From: JAAXHH01 sp965248395
GTDB lineage: Bacteria > JAAXHH01
Assembly (NCBI GenBank): GCA_965248395.1
Contig: OZ252103.1
Span: forward strand, 3,224,001-3,288,000
Reading direction: 5' to 3'
Length of the DNA stretch: 64,000 bases
Positions within the stretch are counted from its first letter, which is position 1. Each line of letters starts with the position of its first letter. Shown in pieces: positions 58,356 through 64,000 of the stretch. A model generated the notes under the pieces. The model had not been told where the DNA came from and did not search any database. It worked only from the letters and a program-made list of their open reading frames with translations. A program made the translations under genes and the position numbers.

Positions 58356-60257
58356 ATGCCTCTCGTCTCCCTCCATAAAGTCGCGAAATACTACGGCGCA
58401 CAGTGCGTCCTGCAGGACATAAGCTGGGGCATCGATTCCGGTCACCACGTGGGCCTCATCGGTTCCAACGGTACCGGGAAGACGACCATGCTGCAGCTCA
58501 TCACGGGCGACCTGTCGCCTGACGAGGGCGAGATCTCCCGCCGCCGCGACATCCAGGTCGGCTACCTGACCCAGGACGCCCACCTGACCTCCACCAACTC
58601 CGTTCTGGACGAGGCGCTGAGCAGTTTCGAGCGTATTCACGACCTGGAGCGACGACTTCGCGAGGCCGAAGAAGCGCTGGAGAAAGCAAAGGGCGACACG
58701 GAAGAAACCGAAGGCCTGCTGTTGCAATACGGACGGCTGGAGGAAGAGTACGAGCGGGCCGGGGGATATACCTACCAGCACCGGGCGCGGACGGTGCTCC
58801 ACGGCCTGGGTTTCAGGGACGAAGACCTGCCCCTGCCCGTCCACGTGCTCAGCGGGGGACAAAAGACTCGCCTGCGGCTGGGAAAGCTGCTGTTGGGCGA
58901 CGCGGACTTCTTGCTGCTCGACGAACCGGAAAGCCACCTCGACGTGGCCGCGACGGAATGGCTGGAGGAGTATATAACGGACCATCCAGCGGCGATCCTG
59001 CTCGTGTCCCACGACCGCTATTTCCTCGACCGGACCGTAAACCGCATCTCCGAACTGGAAGACCTGGGTCTGAAGAACTTTCCCGGCAATTACACCCAGG
59101 CCATGGCGGTCAAGGCCGAACGCATCAAGGCGCAGCAACGGCAATATGAACAGCAACAGGCTTTCATCAAGGAGCGGGAAGAGTTCATCCGGCGGCACAT
59201 CGAGGGCGTGAAAACCCTGCAGGCCCAGGGCCGTCGAAGCCACCTGGAACGCCTGAAACGCATCGATAAGCCCCAGTCGCGGCACCGCACGGCGTCCCTC
59301 AACTTCGGCTCGATGAAGCGCAGCGGCCGGGACGTGCTCATGCTTGACGGCATATCCAAAAGTTACGGAATAAAGACGCTGTTCTCTAACCTTTCCTTCA
59401 TCCAGCACCTTGGCGATCGCGTGGGACTGATCGGGTACAACGGCGCCGGCAAAACCACGCTGCTTCGCATGATCGTCGGGGAGGAGACACCCTCGTCGGG
59501 AACCATACGCCTCGGCACGGGTGTGGACATCGGCTACTACGACCAGGAACGGGCAAGCCTGTCGGGCGAGCGGTCCGTACTGAACGAAATCTGGTCCGTC
59601 AAGCCTTCCATGAACGAGGGCTCGGTGCGCAACCTTCTCGGCCGTTTCCTGTTCCGCGGAGACGATGTATTCAAGCAGGTGAGCCTGTTGAGCGGGGGCG
59701 AACAGGGTCGGCTGGCGCTGGCCAAGCTGATCCTCGAAGAACCGAACTTCCTCATACTCGACGAACCGACCAACCATCTGGACATCCTGTCCCGGCAAGC
59801 CCTCGAACAGGCGCTGGCCAACTACCCCGGCACCCTGATGGTGGCGTCCCACGACCGGTACTTCCTCGACCAGATGGTGAACGCGCTGCTGATCTTCGAG
59901 CAGGAAGGCGTCACCCACTGGCAGGGAACCTACTCGGAATACCGGGCCTTCAAGGAGGAACAACGCCTCGCCGAGGCCAGGTCAAAGGAGAAAAAACCGC
60001 GCAAGAAGACCGCGGCGGTCTACGACCCCCGGGCAAAAGAGCGCAAGGAGCAGCAGAAAGTCGCCGAGACCCTGGAAACGGCCATCCGGGAGAAAGAGGC
60101 CGAAGTAGCACGCCTCGAGGGCGACCTGAACGAGGAAGGGACGTTCTCGGACCACGAGAAGGTATCGGAAGTCGGGAACGCCTACATCCAGGCCCGGCAG
60201 GAGTTGGAAGATCTCTACGTGGAGTGGGAGGTCGCCGCCATGGAGTTGGAAGATTAG
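58356..60257 (+). CDS. ABC-F family ATPase (Uup-like)
   Basis: The 633-residue cytoplasmic protein with two ABC domains acts on ribosomes rather than in transport. Domain 1 has Walker A GSNGTGKTT, signature LSGGQKTRLRL and Walker B LLLDEPESHLD (ESH instead of TNH). Domain 2 has GYNGAGKTT, LSGGEQGRLALAKL and LILDEPTNHLD. The inter-domain linker (AMAVKAERIKAQQRQYEQQQAF) and a C-terminal coiled coil rich in Glu/Lys are those of Uup/EttA relatives. The start is ATG 58356; a TTG earlier in the frame lies within the preceding terminator region. Confidence 0.93.
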   Translation: MPLVSLHKVAKYYGAQCVLQDISWGIDSGHHVGLIGSNGTGKTTMLQLITGDLSPDEGEISRRRDIQVGYLTQDAHLTSTNSVLDEALSSFERIHDLERRLREAEEALEKAKGDTEETEGLLLQYGRLEEEYERAGGYTYQHRARTVLHGLGFRDEDLPLPVHVLSGGQKTRLRLGKLLLGDADFLLLDEPESHLDVAATEWLEEYITDHPAAILLVSHDRYFLDRTVNRISELEDLGLKNFPGNYTQAMAVKAERIKAQQRQYEQQQAFIKEREEFIRRHIEGVKTLQAQGRRSHLERLKRIDKPQSRHRTASLNFGSMKRSGRDVLMLDGISKSYGIKTLFSNLSFIQHLGDRVGLIGYNGAGKTTLLRMIVGEETPSSGTIRLGTGVDIGYYDQERASLSGERSVLNEIWSVKPSMNEGSVRNLLGRFLFRGDDVFKQVSLLSGGEQGRLALAKLILEEPNFLILDEPTNHLDILSRQALEQALANYPGTLMVASHDRYFLDQMVNALLIFEQEGVTHWQGTYSEYRAFKEEQRLAEARSKEKKPRKKTAAVYDPRAKERKEQQKVAETLETAIREKEAEVARLEGDLNEEGTFSDHEKVSEVGNAYIQARQELEDLYVEWEVAAMELED

Positions 60258-60345
60258 AAACCAGTGGACTGTCCTGGCGGAGGAGTGCCACTGATCGGAA
60301 CGGTTCACGACGACGAAACTTAAAGAGTCGGAAAACGGAGGCAAC

Positions 60346-61317
60346 TTGTACGACGCAATCATCATCGGGGCCGGACCGGCGGGACTGGCCGCGGCCCACG
60401 CAGCCCAGGAAGCGGGACTGGACTACCTGGTCGTCGAACGCCAGTGCATCGTCCACACCATCTACCAGTTTCCCACGGGCCTGATCTTCTACTCGACCCC
60501 GGAACTCATCTCGCTGGGCGACGTGCCCATGATCATCCAGGGACTCAAACCGACCCGTGAAGAGGCCCTGAACTATTACCTGAAATTCGTCGAGACCAAG
60601 AGACTCAAGGTAAACACCTACGAGGAAGTCCTCAGCATCTCCGGCCAGAACGGGGGTTTCGAAATACGTACCGATTCGCAGCGGGAGGGCGTACAGTGTT
60701 ACCGGACGCGTAAGGTCGTCCTCGCTACCGGCGGTTTCGACAGTGCCAACCGAATAGGCGTGCCCGGCGAGGAACTACCCAAGGTCTTCCATTACTTCAA
60801 GGAAGCCCACCCCTACTTCGACCGGGACGTCCTCGTCGTGGGCGGCAAAAGCTCAGCCGTGGAAACGGCCCTGACCCTGTACCGCGCCGGCGCCCGGGTC
60901 ACCATGTCCTACCGCCGCAGCCAGTTCTCCGGCATCAAGTACTGGGTCCTGCCCGACCTGGAGAACCGTATCAGCGAAGGGTCGATCACGGCCATCATGG
61001 ATTCCAACATGAAGGAAATACGCCAGACGGAAGTGGTACTGGACGTGGCCGGAACGGAACGCGTGATCCCGAACGACTTCGTCTTCTGCATGACGGGCCA
61101 CGGACCCGACGTGCCCTTCCTCAACGGCACGGGCGTCGAGGTCCAGCCCGAGAACAACACACCGGTCCACGATCCCGACACCTTCGAATCCAACGTGCCC
61201 GGAATCTACGTTATTGGCGTCATCACGGCCGGCAACGTGAGCAGCGACACCTTCATCGAGAACAGCCGCTTGCATGGACCGAAGGTTGTAGAGCATATTG
61301 TTAAAAACGGTTTATAG
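60346..61317 (+). CDS. ypdA: YpdA-family putative bacillithiol-disulfide reductase
   Basis: The 323-residue FAD/NADPH oxidoreductase has two dinucleotide motifs: DAIIIGAGPAGLAAAHAA (G8-x-G10-x2-G13) and DVLVVGGKSSAVETAL. QFPTGLIFYSTPELISLGDVP and SNVPGIYVIGVITAGN are typical of YpdA, which lacks the CxxC of thioredoxin reductase. In Bacillus it reduces bacillithiol disulfide. The start is TTG at 60346 with GGAGG four bases upstream. With the bacilliredoxin at 45123 it implies a bacillithiol-type cycle. Confidence 0.9.
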   Translation: MYDAIIIGAGPAGLAAAHAAQEAGLDYLVVERQCIVHTIYQFPTGLIFYSTPELISLGDVPMIIQGLKPTREEALNYYLKFVETKRLKVNTYEEVLSISGQNGGFEIRTDSQREGVQCYRTRKVVLATGGFDSANRIGVPGEELPKVFHYFKEAHPYFDRDVLVVGGKSSAVETALTLYRAGARVTMSYRRSQFSGIKYWVLPDLENRISEGSITAIMDSNMKEIRQTEVVLDVAGTERVIPNDFVFCMTGHGPDVPFLNGTGVEVQPENNTPVHDPDTFESNVPGIYVIGVITAGNVSSDTFIENSRLHGPKVVEHIVKNGL

Positions 61318-61403
61318 CACATGCAACACCTAATGACATGCTTGGAGATCCATCACCTGAACAACATCTTGAATCCTCATCCCAACCTCTCAAAGGTAAA
61401 CCT

Positions 61404-61907
61404 ATGAGCGAATACGCGTCCTCTTCCGCTCCTCTCGTCGGCGTAGTCATGGGCAGCAAGTCGGACTGGGATACCATGAGCCACGTCAAGGAGGTACTCG
61501 AGCAATTCGACGTACCCCATGAATGCTGGATCGTCTCGGCCCACAGGACGCCCCTCTGGCTGGCCGAATACGCGGCCGAGGCCGAGGGACGGGGACTCGA
61601 AGTCATCATCGCGGGCGCCGGCGGCGCGGCCCACCTGCCTGGCATGATGGCGGCCCAGACCCTGCTGCCCGTCCTTGGCGTGCCCGTGGAAAGCAAGGCG
61701 CTTAAAGGCATGGACTCCCTGCTTTCCATCGTCCAGATGCCCCGCGGTATCCCCGTAGGCACCCTGGCTATCGGCCAGTCCGGTGCCGTAAACGCGGCCC
61801 TGCTCGCCGTGGCCATTCTGGCCAATTCGCGACCGAATCTCAGGGAGAAAATAAGGCAGTACCGGGAAGACCAGACCGGCAAGGTCATGGGGGATAAGCT
61901 GCCATGA
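61404..61907 (+). CDS. purE: N5-carboxyaminoimidazole ribonucleotide mutase
   Basis: Class I PurE, 167 residues, converting N5-CAIR to CAIR in purine synthesis. Motifs are GVVMGSKSDWDTMSHV, IVSAHRTPLWLAEYA (catalytic His) and GAGGAAHLPGMMAAQT. AAAGGTAAACC precedes the ATG. It overlaps purK by 4 bp, the standard PurE-PurK coupling, which confirms the class I assignment. Confidence 0.97.
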   Translation: MSEYASSSAPLVGVVMGSKSDWDTMSHVKEVLEQFDVPHECWIVSAHRTPLWLAEYAAEAEGRGLEVIIAGAGGAAHLPGMMAAQTLLPVLGVPVESKALKGMDSLLSIVQMPRGIPVGTLAIGQSGAVNAALLAVAILANSRPNLREKIRQYREDQTGKVMGDKLP

Positions 61908-63085
61908 ACAATGCGAACGAACATAGTGACGTGCTTGACATGAGCAGTATGACCGGCCCCGTACTTCCTGGCTCGACCATCGGCATCCTGGGCAGCGGCC
62001 AACTCGGCCGCATGATCGCCATCGCCGCGCGGCGCATGGGCTACCGCGTCCACACACTTTCACCAGAGGTTGACTCGCCCACTGGGCAGATCTCCGACCG
62101 CGAAGTCGTGGCCGCCTACGACGACGTAGAGGCCGTAAAGCGCTTTGCTGAAGACGTGGACGTCATCACCCTCGAGTTCGAAAACATATCCGCCGCCTGT
62201 GTCGACGCCGCTTCGCCCATCGTGCCGGTACGACCGAAAGGAAGCGTGCTCCACACGACCCAGAACCGCCTGCGAGAGAAGACCTTCTTAGCTAAAAACG
62301 GCTTCCCCGTCGCACCCTTCCGCCACGTCAAGTCAAGGGAGGAACTCGCAGCGGCAGTCGAGGAAATCGGCACACCCGCCGTGCTCAAGACCGCCGGATT
62401 CGGGTACGACGGCAAGGGGCAGGTACGGATCGACGAGAAAGAAGAAGTCGACCGCGCATGGACGTCATTGGCGGGACAGGAAGCTGTCCTCGAAGCGTTC
62501 ATTGATTATCAATTTGAACTGTCCGTTGTGGCCGCACGAGGGTCAACAGGCGAATTCGCGCATTACAGAGCGGTCGAGAACAAACACAGTAACCATATCC
62601 TCGACATCACGACTGCGCCGGCCGACGTATCCGGCGCAGTGAACCTTACCGCCGTGAATCTGACGAGAAGGATATTCGAAGCGCTCGAATTAGTCGGAGT
62701 CGCCTGTGTCGAGTATTTCCTCGACCGCGATGGAAACCTGATCATCAACGAGATCGCTCCCCGGGTCCACAACTCGGGTCACTTCACCTTCGACGCCTGC
62801 GTCACCAGTCAGTTCGAACAGCAGGTGCGCGCCGTGTGCGGACTCCCGCTCGGCTCGACCGGACAACAGCGACCTGCAGCCATGGCCAACCTACTGGGAG
62901 ATCTGTGGGAAACCGGAGAACCCAACTGGGCGGCGGCCCTGTCCATACCGGAGGTCATGCTTCACCTCTACGGGAAGCTGGAGCCCCGGTCGGGACGAAA
63001 GATGGGGCATCTTACTGCTATGGCCGATACGCGGGAGCAGGCGGTGGAAAGGGTGGTTGAGGGAAGGTGGAGAATGACCGAATAG
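61904..63085 (+). CDS. purK: N5-carboxyaminoimidazole ribonucleotide synthase
   Basis: The 393-residue ATP-grasp enzyme carboxylates AIR with bicarbonate and ATP. It shows IGILGSGQLGRMIAIAARRMGYRVH, VLKTAGFGYDGKGQVRI (ATP-grasp lysine region), FELSVVAARGSTGEFAHYRAVENKH and LIINEIAPRVHNSGHFTFDACVTSQFEQ. The first ATG overlaps the purE stop (ATGA); an internal ATG at residue 14 is less likely. It is the last chromosomal gene before the IS256 region. Confidence 0.96.
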   Translation: MNNANEHSDVLDMSSMTGPVLPGSTIGILGSGQLGRMIAIAARRMGYRVHTLSPEVDSPTGQISDREVVAAYDDVEAVKRFAEDVDVITLEFENISAACVDAASPIVPVRPKGSVLHTTQNRLREKTFLAKNGFPVAPFRHVKSREELAAAVEEIGTPAVLKTAGFGYDGKGQVRIDEKEEVDRAWTSLAGQEAVLEAFIDYQFELSVVAARGSTGEFAHYRAVENKHSNHILDITTAPADVSGAVNLTAVNLTRRIFEALELVGVACVEYFLDRDGNLIINEIAPRVHNSGHFTFDACVTSQFEQQVRAVCGLPLGSTGQQRPAAMANLLGDLWETGEPNWAAALSIPEVMLHLYGKLEPRSGRKMGHLTAMADTREQAVERVVEGRWRMTE

Positions 63086-63130
63086 AACATTTATGGAGGT
63101 AGGACAGTTAATCCCCAGACCTTACCACCG

Positions 63131-63238
63131 CTTGAACGGAGACAAGGAACTCCTGGGTCTCTCTCTGGACCGAGCAGCACGAATGCGCGAAGTTCTGGCC
63201 CACCGTCTTGACCGAATTGAAGAATCGCGGCGGTGCCG
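63131..63238 (+). pseudogene. Decayed IS256-type transposase fragment
   Basis: A plus-strand stretch is recognisably homologous to part of the intact transposase on the other strand: GGAGACAAGGAACTCCTGGG here matches GGCGACAAGGAACTCCTGGG there, and further matches continue to GGTGCCG. Substitutions and small indels shift the reading frame. It is too short and degraded to function. Confidence 0.75.
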
Positions 63239-63240
63239 TT

Positions 63241-64000
63241 TGGGTCTGTCACGTATTTTGTGTAACTGACTGTTTCATGTGATGGGCACTCTGTCTTCGT
63301 ACATGATGACGAACTGGTTGATGGCGGCCGTCCAGTGGACAAGGGGCCGGGTCCACCTTCGGGACAGATTGAGCAGAGCCAGATAGAGCAGTTTCCTGGC
63401 CGCCTCGTCTGTGGGGAAAGCGCCTTTGGTCTTGATGATCTTGCGCAGTCCCCGGTTCATGGATTCGATGGCATTGGTAGTGTAGATGACCTTCCTGATC
63501 TCCTGTGGGAAGGCGAAGAACGGGCTCAAGTGGTCCCAGTGCCTGCGCCATAGCCGGCTGATCGTGGGATATTGCTTATCCCAGTGTTCTGCGAAGCGAT
63601 CCAGCGCGGCCTCGGCCTGCTCCAAGGTAGCGGCCTGGTATATCGCCCGGAGATCCTTGGCCACCTGCTTACGGTCCTTCCAGGAGACGTAGGTCAGGCT
63701 GTTACGCACCATGTGTACGATGCAGAGTTGCACCTGGGTCCTGGGATACACCGTCTCTATGGCCTGCGGAAAGCCAGAGAGCCCGTCGCAGCAGGCGATG
63801 AAGATATCGGCAACGCCCCGGTTCTTCAGTTCGGTCAGTACGTGGAGCCAGAACTTTGCCCCTTCGTTCTGCTCGATCCAGAGCCCCAGGAGTTCCTTGT
63901 CGCCGTGCAGGTTAACGCCCAGGGCCAAGTAGACTGCCTTGTTCCTGATGCTGCCGCTATCACGTATCTTGACGAACAGGGCATCCAGGAACAGGATCGG
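63241..64000 (-). mobile_element. IS256-family insertion sequence (runs off the right edge)
   Basis: The transposase gene reads leftwards and ends 34 bp from the junction with the relic. The sequence starting GGGTCTGTCACGTATTTTGT (63242) looks like the terminal inverted-repeat region. The other end lies beyond the window. Confidence 0.8.
63275..64000 (-). CDS. IS256-family transposase, C-terminal 241 residues
   Basis: Mutator-type DDE transposase, partial at the right edge. Catalytic residues are visible: Asp in LFLDALFVKIRDSG, Asp in ACCDGLSGFPQAIETVYP, and Glu in YTTNAIESMNRGLRKI. The signature Q-L-C-I-V-H-M-V-R-N-S and WLHVLTELKNRGV are standard for the family. It ends EDRVPIT 34 bp from the IS end. 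No frameshift is seen in the visible part, so it may be active. Confidence 0.95.
   Translation of the reverse strand, partial: PILFLDALFVKIRDSGSIRNKAVYLALGVNLHGDKELLGLWIEQNEGAKFWLHVLTELKNRGVADIFIACCDGLSGFPQAIETVYPRTQVQLCIVHMVRNSLTYVSWKDRKQVAKDLRAIYQAATLEQAEAALDRFAEHWDKQYPTISRLWRRHWDHLSPFFAFPQEIRKVIYTTNAIESMNRGLRKIIKTKGAFPTDEAARKLLYLALLNLSRRWTRPLVHWTAAINQFVIMYEDRVPIT

Noticed and set aside
58320..59963. Minus-strand frame of about 550 codons opposite the ABC-F gene
   Set aside because: Antisense shadow; the plus strand encodes a complete two-domain ABC-F protein.

Overview
This is a GC-rich 64 kb chromosomal window from an uncultured-type Gram-negative bacterium. Outer-membrane biology is indicated by TonB/ExbB/ExbD, MlaE/MlaD, lipoproteins and a CcmH-like protein. 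The gene mix (secreted PIG-L/CBM9 protein, sulfatase, phytanoyl-CoA dioxygenase, many Gfo/Idh/MocA oxidoreductases, sugar isomerase, tandem DSD1-type PLP enzymes, archaeal/actinobacterial-type inositol-phosphate synthase, bacilliredoxin plus YpdA) resembles Latescibacterota/Poribacteria-like members of the FCB sphere. That placement is inference; no rRNA or ribosomal protein is present to test it. No prophage, CRISPR array or classical defence island was seen. The only mobile DNA is an IS256-family element at the right end, lying against a decayed relative.

Layout: 1-4.8 kb (mostly minus) holds the start of acs, a SAM hydrolase overlapping a methyltransferase, a small acidic coiled-coil gene behind a perfect 21-bp palindrome, and a coupled O-methyltransferase/PfkB kinase pair. 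4.9-8.8 kb holds membrane pyrophosphatase, MlaE and MlaD, with no MlaF nearby. 8.9-15.1 kb is one minus-strand operon: small membrane protein, PstS-like lipoprotein, TPR protein, ExbB, two ExbD, TonB, behind a TTGACA promoter. 15.2-18.6 kb holds methylmalonyl-CoA mutase and epimerase, a heptad-repeat protein and an HD protein. 18.7-22 kb has divergent promoters serving a secreted PIG-L/CBM9 protein and a 2-hydroxyacid dehydrogenase. 22-25.6 kb has tRNA-Glu(CTC), tRNA-Gln(CTG), a dGTPase, a sulfatase and an unusual lipoprotein. 25.8-29.8 kb holds PhyH, an aminotransferase, a PC4-like protein and a histidine phosphatase fused to DNA-3-methyladenine glycosylase I. 30-34.3 kb is a polyamine-type ABC operon. 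34.3-39.9 kb (minus) holds a Rieske oxygenase, an M16 protease, a Gfo/Idh/MocA enzyme and a beta-propeller protein. 40-42.2 kb holds an apparently leaderless arsR, arsI and a trans-sulfuration enzyme. 42.3-46 kb holds a Gfo/Idh plus sugar isomerase operon, a bacilliredoxin and QueF. 46-49.7 kb holds an unknown gene coupled to inositol-3-phosphate synthase, and a LysR regulator across an AT-rich control region. 49.7-56.7 kb holds a CcmH variant, an AT-rich orphan frame, an MFS-HEAT fusion, a Gfo/Idh enzyme and two DSD1-like enzymes. 56.7-63.1 kb holds enoyl-CoA hydratase, a small unknown with a clear terminator, ABC-F, YpdA and PurE-PurK. 63.1-64 kb is IS256.

Linked functions: mutase, epimerase and enoyl-CoA hydratase fit acyl/propionyl-CoA metabolism. 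Bacilliredoxin and YpdA suggest a bacillithiol-type thiol cycle. ArsR and ArsI form an organoarsenical response. I see no single new multi-gene system that I would claim outright. The most unusual items are the phosphatase-glycosylase fusion, the lipoprotein resembling a stand-alone C-terminal domain of SAM hydroxide adenosyltransferase, the MFS-HEAT fusion, the leaderless arsR with an operator-like sequence over its start codon, and several short imperfect tandem duplications, two of which span stop codons.
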